Shown piece by piece: positions 7,716-15,324 of a stretch of DNA of 39,548 nt. Under the pieces are notes generated by a model. That model was not told where the DNA came from. It worked only from the letters and a program-made list of their open reading frames with translations, and did no database searches. The position numbers and the translations under genes are program-made. Source of the DNA: an uncultured Clostridia bacterium (GTDB lineage: Bacteria; Bacillota; Clostridia; TANB77; CAG-508); the NCBI GenBank assembly GCA_948739805.1, contig CAPYID010000015.1, positions 1 through 39,548 of the forward strand, read 5' to 3'. Positions within the stretch are counted from its first letter, which is position 1, and every line of letters begins with the position of its first letter.

Positions 7716-8450
7716 ATGTTAAATTTTGTATTATGCGATGATAACTTATCTTTCTTGAATGGATTGGATGAAATGTTGTCTAAACTATTTATCAAAAACA
7801 ACATAGATGCTAGTGTTAGCTTTAAGACTGATTGCATAGATAAATTGTTACAACATGTAAGAACTAATTCAGTTGATGTCTTATTTTTAGATATTAATTT
7901 GGATAATAAGAATATTGGTCTGTCTGTTGCAGAGGAGATAAGGAAAATGAATAAAGGTCTCCGTCTAATTTTTACTACTGGTCATTTTGAATTTATGATG
8001 GAGGCTTATAAACTTAATACCTTTGATTACCTAGTCAAACCAATTTCTTATGAAAATTTAGAGAAAACTGTTCTTAGATTAACTGATTATTTGGATAATT
8101 CAACTAATCGTTTTATCAAAGTTAATGGTACTACTTTTATTAATCAAAATGATATTCATTATATTAGAAAAGATGGTATGAAATTGATTTATCATACTAA
8201 ACATTCTGAGTATGAGGCTTATAATTCCTTTTCAAAGATTACTAAGGAATTGCCTAGCGGTTTTGTTAGATGCCATAAGTCTTTTATTGCAAATGTTAAT
8301 AATATTTCTCATATTGAGATTAATACTAATACCATATTTTTTAATAATAGCAGTAAATGTTACATTGGTCCCAGATATAAAGATGAGTTCATGGAGGTGA
8401 TAAATGTTGGAAATTCTTCAAACAATTTGGCTAGCATTAACATCTCCTAA
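7716..8450 (+). CDS. LytTR-family response regulator (AgrA-like)
   Basis: This 244-residue two-component regulator has an N-terminal receiver domain (about 1-115) with acidic pair DD at 8-9, phosphoacceptor Asp59 (VLFLDIN) and the switch lysine in YLVKPIS. A C-terminal LytTR DNA-binding domain (about 130-230) contains FVRCHKSFIANVNNI. I chose the ATG at 7716 (GGGAGCG upstream) because the receiver fold starts at MLNFVLCDDN; the longer frame from 7668 adds 16 non-domain residues. It overlaps the kinase gene by 47 bp, so the two are co-translated. Its likely target is the direct-repeat site in front of agrB; that link is inferred. Confidence 0.9.
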   Translation: MLNFVLCDDNLSFLNGLDEMLSKLFIKNNIDASVSFKTDCIDKLLQHVRTNSVDVLFLDINLDNKNIGLSVAEEIRKMNKGLRLIFTTGHFEFMMEAYKLNTFDYLVKPISYENLEKTVLRLTDYLDNSTNRFIKVNGTTFINQNDIHYIRKDGMKLIYHTKHSEYEAYNSFSKITKELPSGFVRCHKSFIANVNNISHIEINTNTIFFNNSSKCYIGPRYKDEFMEVINVGNSSNNLASINIS

Positions 8451-9777
8451 TGAGGGCTTGACTTCTATTATTTTTAATAAGTTTGGTATACCTTTTATAT
8501 TTATTGAGTTGACTGTGAATATGCTACTTTTTACTGCTGTGCTAGATATTAAGTTTACTAAGAAACAGTTTATGCAGTATTTACTTTTGTCGTTTATTAC
8601 ATCTTGTATACCTAATATTTTATTGGATAAACCTTATAGTTCATATATTAATATGATAGTTTGTCCTATTCTGATACATTACATTTTTAATGTTAGTTTA
8701 TTGAAAAGTATTATAGCTGAGATGGTTCCTTCAATTGTGACTGTTGCATTAGAATTACTATGCTCAAAATTTTATTTATTAGTTTTTGATACTTCATATG
8801 AACTGGCATTCCCTACACCAATATTTAGATTATCTATTACTTTTATGATATACCTAGTTATGTTTTTACTTTATTTATTAATTAAGAAATTTAAATATAC
8901 TTTGCTATTTTCTGAAACTTTGAATAAAAATAGTAGAGTTGTAATATTCCTTAATTCTATTGTGGGGATTGTAACAATTGGAACTCAATTCTACTTAGTA
9001 ACTTATTATAATAACACTCTTCCTTTAGGAATTATTATTTTAAGTATTTTGACATTAAGTGCATACTTTTTTATTAGTATTTTCAGCTTATTAAAGACAG
9101 CTAAACTTGATGTTACTAGTCAAAATTTGGAACAAGAAAAATATTATAATACAACTTTAAAACTTTTATTTGATGATATTCGTACTTTTAGACACGATTT
9201 TGGAAATATAGTTCAAGCTATAGGTGGATATATAGATACTAATGATATTGATGGATTAAAGCAATATTATAAACAACTTAAGATTGATTGTGAAGATATT
9301 AAAAGTTTAGAAATGCTAAATCCAACAGCTATAGATAATCCTGCTGTATATAGTTTACTTACTGCAAAATATCATAAAGCTACAAGCTCAGGTATTGAAA
9401 TGAAAATCCACATATCTTTAAAGTTAACTACTCTTAATATGAAAATTTATGAATTTACTAGAGTTCTTGGTATTTTGCTTGATAATGCAATTGAAGCTTG
9501 TGAAAATTGTGATGATAAAATTATTAATCTAGAAATTAGAAGAGATGAGAAGTCTCCTAGACAGTTATTGCTTATACAAAATACATATTTTGATAAAACT
9601 GTAAATTTAGATAGAATTCGTGAAAAGGGTTATACTTCTAAGAAAGATGATGGAAAACCTCATGGATTGGGCTTATGGGAGGTAAATAGAATATTAAAAA
9701 GAGCTAAAAATCTAAATTTATATACTACAAAAGATTCTATTTTCTTTACACAACAGTTGGAGATTTATGATAAATAG
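8404..9777 (+). CDS. GHKL sensor histidine kinase (AgrC-like)
   Basis: This 457-residue membrane kinase has about six transmembrane segments in residues 25-232, a short linker, then phospho-acceptor His264 in TFRHDFGNIVQAI. The C-terminal GHKL ATPase domain has an N box LLDNAIEAC (358-366) and a G box HGLGLWEV (420-427). The architecture is that of AgrC-type receptors for cyclic autoinducer peptides. GGAGGTG precedes the ATG at 8404, inside the end of the regulator gene. It presumably senses the peptide made by the agrBD genes that converge on it and phosphorylates the LytTR regulator. Confidence 0.9.
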   Translation: MLEILQTIWLALTSPNEGLTSIIFNKFGIPFIFIELTVNMLLFTAVLDIKFTKKQFMQYLLLSFITSCIPNILLDKPYSSYINMIVCPILIHYIFNVSLLKSIIAEMVPSIVTVALELLCSKFYLLVFDTSYELAFPTPIFRLSITFMIYLVMFLLYLLIKKFKYTLLFSETLNKNSRVVIFLNSIVGIVTIGTQFYLVTYYNNTLPLGIIILSILTLSAYFFISIFSLLKTAKLDVTSQNLEQEKYYNTTLKLLFDDIRTFRHDFGNIVQAIGGYIDTNDIDGLKQYYKQLKIDCEDIKSLEMLNPTAIDNPAVYSLLTAKYHKATSSGIEMKIHISLKLTTLNMKIYEFTRVLGILLDNAIEACENCDDKIINLEIRRDEKSPRQLLLIQNTYFDKTVNLDRIREKGYTSKKDDGKPHGLGLWEVNRILKRAKNLNLYTTKDSIFFTQQLEIYDK

Positions 9778-9817
9778 TAAATGTAAGATGATTACCTATA
9801 ATAGTTACTCATCTTGC

Positions 9818-9856
9818 AAAAAAGGTTATTTGGTTTTACCCAAATAACCTTTTTAT
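9818..9856. terminator. Bidirectional terminator between kinase and agrD
   Basis: GGTTATTTGG (9824-9833) pairs with CCAAATAACC (9840-9849), with A and T runs on either side. It ends the plus-strand kinase operon and can also stop the convergent agrBD transcript. Two further weak hairpins lie at about 9882-9945 (ATGATAG/CTATCAT and AATATCATA/TATGATATT); nothing else is visible to 9990. Confidence 0.8.
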
Positions 9857-9990
9857 ATATTTTTAATTTGTAACTTTTAAGTTTATGATAGTGTCGTTAT
9901 TCTATCATTTTAAGGAAATATCATAATTTTTTCGTTTTCCTATGATATTGGTTTTATTTTTTTATTGCCTAACAGCACTGATATTGGCTG

Positions 9991-10113
9991 TTATTTATCT
10001 TTTTTTATCAAAGACGCAGGCATTTTAGGTTGATGAATTGCACCTATGTACCAACAACTTGAATTTGCATTTTTTGCGGTTTTTTCTGCAATTTTAGCTA
10101 TTGTCTTTAACAT
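9991..10113 (-). CDS. agrD: AgrD-like autoinducing peptide precursor
   Basis: This 40-codon ORF directly follows agrB and starts eight bases after GGAGAAGG. The N terminus MLKTIAKIAEKTAKNANS is the amphipathic leader that anchors AgrD to the membrane. The core SSCWYIGAI holds the single cysteine expected to form the cyclic thiolactone. The tail HQPKMPASLIKKDK carries the conserved P-x-x-P motif cut off by AgrB; HQPK-x-P also occurs in the clostridial AgrD1 I recall from C. difficile. If cleavage occurs before HQP, the ring from Cys20 would have seven residues rather than the usual five. It is too short for standard ORF cutoffs, but position, ribosome site and motifs agree. Confidence 0.88.
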   Translation of the reverse strand: MLKTIAKIAEKTAKNANSSCWYIGAIHQPKMPASLIKKDK

Positions 10114-10190
10114 ATCCCTTCTCCTTCCTTAGTATAATGTATATAATCCAAAAGTCTCTTGCCGGCTTAAGAAACTTTCGATTACCAGTT

Positions 10191-10808
10191 TTAATCTGCA
10201 TAAACTTCATATCCATATTTGTTATGGTATAGTTTATACATTGGTCTTGTTATGAATATTGAATGTATTAAACATCCAATTGTTAATATATTTGAAACAA
10301 TAATATATTTTTCTGGTAATATTATTGCTACAAGCAGAGTTATTGTCATGGTTATATATGACATTATTTTTTTTAATTTTCTTTCTTTTTTTCTTAATAT
10401 TGGAACATTTTCTGTGTCTGCTGGTGCATACATTGTTATTACTATGATACTGAATATCCAAACTAATAGTATTGCTATATATCTGTATGTGGGTGGTATG
10501 AATGGTAATGCTTTGCTTATTAATGCGTTTCCACAGTATATGCTTGGTGTTGTAATTGTACATGCTATATGTGTTTTTGCATGTACTCCTCCTACAAAGT
10601 ATTTATATGGTAATAACATTATATATGCTAATATTGTTAGTTTTAATATTCCTAAGATATAGGCTATTCCAAACATTATTAGTAGTTTGGGCGTTTCTCC
10701 TATTATCATTTGTAATCCATAGTTTATGATTTCTGCACGTTCCTCATCTATGTCTGGCATTTCCTTTTTTATTCTTTCTAATATAAAATTACAAATCTTA
10801 TCAATCAT
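10191..10808 (-). CDS. agrB: AgrB-like peptide-processing membrane endopeptidase
   Basis: This 205-residue polytopic membrane protein is of the AgrB family, which cleaves the AgrD tail and forms the cyclic peptide. The catalytic His76 and Cys83 lie in GGVHAKTHIAC, preceded by the family's KYFVGG motif. About six hydrophobic segments follow the usual plan, and length is typical. AGAGG precedes the ATG. agrD starts 77 bp downstream on the same strand. The divergent direction from the regulator/kinase pair and the repeats at 10881-10911 suggest the promoter is activated by the LytTR regulator. Confidence 0.92.
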   Translation of the reverse strand: MIDKICNFILERIKKEMPDIDEERAEIINYGLQMIIGETPKLLIMFGIAYILGILKLTILAYIMLLPYKYFVGGVHAKTHIACTITTPSIYCGNALISKALPFIPPTYRYIAILLVWIFSIIVITMYAPADTENVPILRKKERKLKKIMSYITMTITLLVAIILPEKYIIVSNILTIGCLIHSIFITRPMYKLYHNKYGYEVYAD

Positions 10809-10847
10809 GTTTTGTTTTCCTCTTTATAAGTTTTTTGATATACAGAT

Positions 10848-10911
10848 TTTATAATTTTATTTTTAAGTTGTTTCATTTTGTTTATGAAATGCTTAAAATT
10901 ATTTACGAAAT
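10848..10911 (-). promoter_or_regulatory. agrB promoter with putative LytTR direct repeats
   Basis: On the minus strand ATTTCGTAAA (10902-10911) and ATTTCATAAA (10881-10890) are direct repeats with a 21-bp period, two helical turns, as for AgrA/LytTR sites. TATAAA (10848-10853) follows 27 bp after the second repeat, and the hexamer at -35 is poor (ATGAAA). An activator bound at the repeats would sit just upstream of -35. A related inverted copy lies near 10927-10935. Repeat and spacing are seen; the regulator is inferred. Confidence 0.6.
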
Positions 10912-10957
10912 TGTTGGTTTTTTATTTTCATAAATGATTTTTAGGTTTTCATATAAT

Positions 10958-11632
10958 TTATTCCAATATTTTCCAGGTTCCGTTTTTTTCTGGTAAGCGT
11001 TCAAATGTTAGTTCTTTTTTTGTTATTGGGTGTCTAAATGTTAGTTTATATGCCCATAGTGCTATTTGTTTACCATGCCCTCTTGTCCCATATTTTTGGT
11101 CTCCATATATACTATGGTTTATGTTTGATAATTGTACTCTTATTTGATGGTGTCTTCCTGTGTGTAGATTTATTTTTACTACAGATAGGTCTATTTCTTG
11201 ATTGTATTTTATTATTTCATAGTCTAATATTGCTAGCTTTGCATTTTTAGTTCCTTCTTTTACTACTTTACTTAAATTATTTTTTTCATTTTTTAATAGA
11301 TAGTTTTCTAAGTGTCCTGTTGTGTTTTCAAATTTTCCATCTGCTACTACTATATATTCTTTTTTTAGTTCTTTGTTTCTTACTTGTTCACTTAGTCTTG
11401 CTGCTGCTTTTGAGGTTTTTGCAAATACCATGACTCCCCCTACTGGTCTATCTAATCTATGTATTAGTCCTAAGTATACATTTCCTGGCTTGTTGTTTTT
11501 TTCTTTTATGTATTGTTTTATTATTGTTAACATATCTTTGTCTCCTGTTTTGTCCCCTTGTGATGGAATATTAGGTTTCTTTTCTACTACTATTATGTGA
11601 TTATCTTCATATAAAATTTCTTTTTCTAACAT
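10958..11632 (-). CDS. RluA-family pseudouridine synthase
   Basis: This 224-residue enzyme converts uridine to pseudouridine in RNA, with rRNA or tRNA the likely substrate. The family motif HRLDRPVGGVMVFAKT contains catalytic Asp61. Further conserved blocks are INLHTGRHHQIRVQL (about 155-169) and GDQKYG. There is no N-terminal S4 domain, so it belongs to the short RluA-like branch; the exact target cannot be read from the sequence. AAAGGAGAG precedes the start. A methyltransferase gene ends 36 bp upstream on the same strand, and the pair probably forms an RNA-modification operon. Confidence 0.88.
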   Translation of the reverse strand: MLEKEILYEDNHIIVVEKKPNIPSQGDKTGDKDMLTIIKQYIKEKNNKPGNVYLGLIHRLDRPVGGVMVFAKTSKAAARLSEQVRNKELKKEYIVVADGKFENTTGHLENYLLKNEKNNLSKVVKEGTKNAKLAILDYEIIKYNQEIDLSVVKINLHTGRHHQIRVQLSNINHSIYGDQKYGTRGHGKQIALWAYKLTFRHPITKKELTFERLPEKNGTWKILE

Positions 11633-11667
11633 TTGTCTCTCCTTTTTATTGTTATTTTATCTAGATT

Positions 11668-12531
11668 TTACTGTTCCCAACGACCATATATTCCTGCTGG
11701 CAGTATTAGTTTTGAATTTGTCATTGGTAGTCCAATTTCTCCTGATGAGAATTTTCCTTTAAATTTTGAGTCTATGTTTATTCTTAGTATGTTTTCTAGT
11801 ACTGTGCCTGATATTCCTGTTGTGTATGAGTTTATTAAGAAGAATAATGGATTTTCTGATAATACTTTCATACATAGTTTTACTAGGTCTGAAATATTGT
11901 TTTCGAATTGCCAAATTTCTCCATTTGCTCCTCTTCCATATGATGGTGGATCCATTATTATTGCATCATATTTGTTTTCCCTTCTTATTTCTCTATTAAC
12001 GAATTTGTTTACATCGTCTACTATAAATCTTACTGGATTTTTTTGTAGCCCTGATGATATTATGTTTTCTTTTGCCCATGTTACCATTCCTTTTGAGCTG
12101 TCTACATGACATACGTTTGCTCCTGCATAACTACATGCTACTGTTGCTCCTCCTGTGTATGCAAATAGGTTTAGTACTTTTATTTCTCTTTTTGCTTTTT
12201 GTATTTTGTCTATCATCCAGTCCCAGTTTACAGCTTGTTCTGGAAATAGCCCTGTATGCTTAAATCCCATTGGTTTTATGTTGAAGGTTAAATCTCTATA
12301 TTTTATTTGCCATGCCTTTGGTAAGTGATTTACATATTCCCAATTTCCTCCTCCTGTTTTACTTCTATTATATCTTGCATTTATATTTTTCCATTTATTG
12401 GGAAATGTTTTTTCTTTCCATATTATTTGGGGGTCTGGTCTTACTAGGTATACATTGCCCCATCTTTCTAGTTTTTCTCCATCTGCCATGTCTATTATTT
12501 CATAATCTTTCCAATTGTTTGCTGTGTTCAT
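11668..12531 (-). CDS. SAM-dependent methyltransferase (RlmI/RlmK-like, COG1092 type)
   Basis: This 287-residue class I methyltransferase has SAM-binding motif I NLFAYTGGAT (121-130), an acidic motif II CHVDSSKGMV, and motif IV DPPSYGRG (194-201). The N-terminal half has LERWGNVYLVRPDPQ and MGFKHTGLFPEQ, characteristic of the 23S rRNA methyltransferase group related to RlmI, but the PUA domain of E. coli RlmI is missing. An RNA substrate is therefore likely but unproven. It is co-directional with the pseudouridine synthase downstream. The start at 12531 follows AAAGGAAAAAG. A structured leader precedes it (12551-12622). Confidence 0.85.
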   Translation of the reverse strand: MNTANNWKDYEIIDMADGEKLERWGNVYLVRPDPQIIWKEKTFPNKWKNINARYNRSKTGGGNWEYVNHLPKAWQIKYRDLTFNIKPMGFKHTGLFPEQAVNWDWMIDKIQKAKREIKVLNLFAYTGGATVACSYAGANVCHVDSSKGMVTWAKENIISSGLQKNPVRFIVDDVNKFVNREIRRENKYDAIIMDPPSYGRGANGEIWQFENNISDLVKLCMKVLSENPLFFLINSYTTGISGTVLENILRINIDSKFKGKFSSGEIGLPMTNSKLILPAGIYGRWEQ

Positions 12532-12550
12532 GCTTATCTTTTTCCTTTCT

Positions 12551-12622
12551 TAGAACCATCATTCGTGCTTACGTATACCATCCATCTTGGTAAAGGTGTC
12601 TCCTAATTATTCAATGGTTCTA
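12551..12622 (-). promoter_or_regulatory. Structured leader of the methyltransferase gene
   Basis: TAGAACCAT and ATGGTTCTA (9 bp, perfect) close a 72-base element ending about 20 bases before the start codon. Inside, on the minus strand, TTAGGAG is followed by a possible eight-codon peptide (MDGIRKHE) and by GTAAGCACGAATGATGG. The last part resembles the GCACGAATGG segment next to C1962 of 23S rRNA, the RlmI target in E. coli. It may be a leader peptide, an RNA-based autoregulatory element, or both. Confidence 0.4.
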
Positions 12623-12665
12623 TTTTATCACTAATTTCTGTTATAATACTATATAATATTATTTA

Positions 12666-12709
12666 CAAAAAAGCAAGTGAACATTGTAAAATTTTACAAT
12701 GTTCTGCTT
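12666..12709 (-). terminator. Terminator of the SplB-like gene
   Basis: A perfect 26-bp palindrome (12679-12704; arms GAACATTGTAAAA / TTTTACAATGTTC) is extended by AAGCA/TGCTT. A TTTTTT tract follows on the minus strand, directly after the stop codon at 12709. Confidence 0.85.
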
Positions 12710-13704
12710 TAGACTATATATATAATTTCATTGTTTTGAAAATATTTGTGTAATTGTTCTCTAAAGAATTTTTCCCCTTCTTTTCTTATTTCTTCTTTGT
12801 ACCAATATTTCCCTTTGCCCCTTCCTGTCATTATTTCTTTGTTGTATAGGTTTATGGCATTTGGAAATGCTTCTTCATTTATTTTTGTGTGTACATAACT
12901 GTACGTCATAAATATTACTTCAAGGAATATGTCTTTCTTTACTTTTTCTGTTAACTCTTCGTTTAGTCTTTTTATTAACTCTAGATATAGTTCTTTCCAA
13001 TTTTCTACGAATATTACTGGTGCTATTAGTATTCCTATTTTGTATCCCGCTTCTTTCAGTTTATTTATTGCTTCTATTCTTCCTTTTATCCTAGATGTTC
13101 CAAACTCTACATTGTTTATTATTTCTTCTGGATTTACACTCATTCTTACTATTGTTTTCCCTCCATGATTAAGTGGTAATATATCGTCTACCATATCAAA
13201 TTTTGTGGGGAATGTTAGTTTTCCTTTTTGTGATTTGAAGTTTTCTATTGTCCATACTAGATTATTGGTTATTGTGTTTTCTAATATTAAGTCACTATTG
13301 CTTCCGATTTCAAATGTAAGTTCTTTTTCTGATTTGTTTGATACTTTTATTATCTTTTCTAGCATTTCTTCCCTGTTTACAAATAGTCTTAAATATGCAC
13401 ATTTATTGTAATTACATACTAAATAACAGTACATGCATGCTGCTATACATCCTGATGATGTGTATGGAACTAGATAGTCTGAAATTTTATGGTTTTCTAC
13501 GAATTTATGTGTTTTTCTTGTCCCTATTATTAAATTGGCTTTCATATTTAAGAATTCTTTGTTTTCTTTTTTTCTCATTTCTTCTATTGCATTATGGCTT
13601 TCTATTTCTATTTTTGGAATATTTCTGTATTTTTCTAGTAATTCTCTACCTAGTTGATAGTTTTCTATGTTTTTTTCAATATAAATAGCTTTTGGTTTAA
13701 ACAT
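12709..13704 (-). CDS. splB: SPL-family radical SAM protein (spore photoproduct lyase-like)
   Basis: This 331-residue radical SAM enzyme is of the spore photoproduct lyase family, which reverses the thymine photoproduct in germinating spores. The iron-sulfur motif is Cys86-x3-Cys90-x2-Cys93 in SSGCIAACMYCYLVC. Family blocks PTKFDMVDDILPLNHGGKT, MSVNPEEIINNVEFGTS and GYKIGILIAPV follow, and length is normal. At the position where B. subtilis SplB has hydrogen-donor Cys141 (within AACTSD), this protein reads IGSNSD, with Ser135. It may be a variant lyase or a paralogue with another role. AAAGGAG precedes the start, and it is a single gene with its own terminator. Confidence 0.8.
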   Translation of the reverse strand: MFKPKAIYIEKNIENYQLGRELLEKYRNIPKIEIESHNAIEEMRKKENKEFLNMKANLIIGTRKTHKFVENHKISDYLVPYTSSGCIAACMYCYLVCNYNKCAYLRLFVNREEMLEKIIKVSNKSEKELTFEIGSNSDLILENTITNNLVWTIENFKSQKGKLTFPTKFDMVDDILPLNHGGKTIVRMSVNPEEIINNVEFGTSRIKGRIEAINKLKEAGYKIGILIAPVIFVENWKELYLELIKRLNEELTEKVKKDIFLEVIFMTYSYVHTKINEEAFPNAINLYNKEIMTGRGKGKYWYKEEIRKEGEKFFREQLHKYFQNNEIIYIV

Positions 13705-13802
13705 ATTTTTTTCTCCTTTTGTTTTTATTTTTCCAAAATCTATTTTTTTTATGTAAATTTTTTTAATGCATATAGATAATTTATTCTTTATTAAAATCTT
13801 AG

Positions 13803-13998
13803 TTACGTTTTTTTTATTTTTATATATGATATAATTATATTAATTGCCAGTGCTAAACATATTAATATTATAATTTCTATATTACTTCCTGTTTTTGGTA
13901 ACTTTCCTGTGACTGTTTTTGTTCCTTTCTCTGTAATGTTTTTGTCTAGTTTTCCTCTATCTATTTCTGCCCATTTTGCATAATAATTGTAATAGAAC
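13803..13998 (-). pseudogene. C-terminal relic of an LPXTG cell-wall-anchored protein
   Basis: The minus frame reads LFYNYYAKWAEIDRG, a linker ending VTGKLPKTG, then a hydrophobic stretch (IEIIILICLALAINIIIS) and a basic tail YIKIKKT before the stop at 13803-13805. LPKTG plus a membrane segment plus positive tail is a complete sortase sorting signal, and the YYAKW motif resembles the end of an InlB-type repeat. No start codon, ribosome site or upstream domain exists: the frame closes at 14037-14039 inside the preceding terminator. It is the 3' remnant of a larger surface protein. The rest of 13705-14041 holds only AT-rich DNA and that terminator. Confidence 0.75.
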
Positions 13999-14038
13999 AG
14001 GGTAATTTTAAGAATTTTACTTTTCTTAAAATTACCCT
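13999..14038 (-). terminator. Terminator after the DUF6688 gene
   Basis: A perfect 14-bp inverted repeat has arms AGGGTAATTTTAAG (13999-14012) and CTTAAAATTACCCT (14025-14038), directly downstream of the stop at 14042. The following T tract is weak. Confidence 0.6.
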
Positions 14039-14041
14039 ATT

Positions 14042-14575
14042 TTATATATTAACTTTTCCAATATATTGTGTTGCAATTCTGTTTTCTGGTTTTTTGTCAA
14101 ACATATATAATATTATTAAGAATAGCCATTCTAATGGTTTCATTAAGATGTATGTGATGTCTGCTTGTACTGATGTGTTTATATGCTTTGATAATGGATA
14201 TCCATATTTATCATAAATATGTCTAATAAAATGATGAAGTTTAGGTGTTTTTTCCTGTATTAATTGCTCAAATGCATTTGCAATGCATAATTGCCTATTT
14301 ACTACAATTTTATTTCCATGTCTTATTCCAAATCTAATTGGTTTTACTAGCTTTTTATGTCCTCTTAATGATACTGTACATAAATAATGTGCATCATATT
14401 CGACTGGTGGAGGTGATATTTTTTGTGATAATGTCCAGTCACTAGTTTCTAAAAATGCCTGTATTGCTTCATCTGGTCTTTGCCCAAATAGTGTTAATAT
14501 ACATATTAATATCATACTTATTGGTACAGTAAATATTACTGCTAAGATTGGCCATACTGATATATTATTTAACAT
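14042..14575 (-). CDS. DUF6688-like protein, C-terminal half
   Basis: This 177-residue frame starts with a membrane segment (WPILAVIFTVPISMILICILTLF), followed by the conserved block GQRPDEAIQAFLETSDWTLS, ISPPPVEYDAHYLCTVSLRG, KPIRFGIRHGNKIVVNRQLC and a second hydrophobic segment near the end (MKPLEWLFLIILYMFD). As I recall, DUF6688 proteins carry this part fused to an N-terminal membrane domain in one chain of about 370 residues. Here the N-terminal part is a separate frame upstream with a 7-bp overlap (ATGTTAA). Either the gene is frameshifted near 14575-14600 or it has become two coupled genes. No function is known to me. Confidence 0.65.
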   Translation of the reverse strand: MLNNISVWPILAVIFTVPISMILICILTLFGQRPDEAIQAFLETSDWTLSQKISPPPVEYDAHYLCTVSLRGHKKLVKPIRFGIRHGNKIVVNRQLCIANAFEQLIQEKTPKLHHFIRHIYDKYGYPLSKHINTSVQADITYILMKPLEWLFLIILYMFDKKPENRIATQYIGKVNI

Positions 14576-15138
14576 TTTATTACATGCATTAAGGATTTTG
14601 TTGTTATATCCTTAGTAATCTTTTCCTTTTGTTTGTAATAGTTTATTTCTTCTATTACTCCTCTTATACCACATAATATGTAATTTAACGGAAATATTAT
14701 TAAAAATGCATATATTGATTCATTATCTATATGTTTTGATATTTGAATTATTAGTATTAGCATAAATGCTGAGCATATCATAATTCCTGACATTGCACTT
14801 ACAATAATGAGTGGTGGTAATTCTGTTTTCCTTACTTTGATTAAAATATATGAAATTGTTCCTAACATTATAATTACTGCTACTGTTGGCATACTCCATG
14901 ATGCTATAGGTGCATGATATCCTGTATCAACTCCTATATATATTGGCTCATTATAATCTTTAAAGTCTAATAGTCCATATAGAATTGTACTGAATAATAT
15001 TCCAAATACAAAAATTAATATATCTATTACATCTTCTTTAATTTTTTTCTTTTTAAATAGATTAGCTATATTAAAAACTGTTAATACTAATGGACCTAAA
15101 AAACATATTTGTAAAAAAATTGTTATGATTATTACCAT
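14569..15138 (-). CDS. DUF6688-like protein, N-terminal membrane half
   Basis: This 189-residue polytopic membrane protein has about five hydrophobic segments (MVIIITIFLQICFLGPLVLT; IDILIFVFGILFSTILYGLL; MPTVAVIIMLGTISYILI; IIVSAMSGIMICSAFMLIL; YAFLIIFPLNYILCGIRGVI). It then has an amphipathic tail ending KSLMHVIKC at the overlap with the next frame. The segment TGYHAPIASWSMPTVAVI corresponds to the periplasmic loop of one-piece DUF6688 proteins. Reading in the other frame just before the stop gives NACNKMLNN, joining smoothly to the downstream half, so a single-base frameshift is the simplest explanation. Confidence 0.6.
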   Translation of the reverse strand: MVIIITIFLQICFLGPLVLTVFNIANLFKKKKIKEDVIDILIFVFGILFSTILYGLLDFKDYNEPIYIGVDTGYHAPIASWSMPTVAVIIMLGTISYILIKVRKTELPPLIIVSAMSGIMICSAFMLILIIQISKHIDNESIYAFLIIFPLNYILCGIRGVIEEINYYKQKEKITKDITTKSLMHVIKC

Positions 15139-15324
15139 TGTGTATTTTTCCTTTCTTGTACTCTATACTATTTTTCATATGATTGAGTATTTTTTTTCTA
15201 TATTTTCTTAAAATTTTCTTTCTATTTTTTCCCCAGATTATTTAACTCATATACTCTTATTTTTCCTATTAAATCAACATATTTTAACTTTTATTCGTAC
15301 TCTAACATTCAATTATATTATTTT

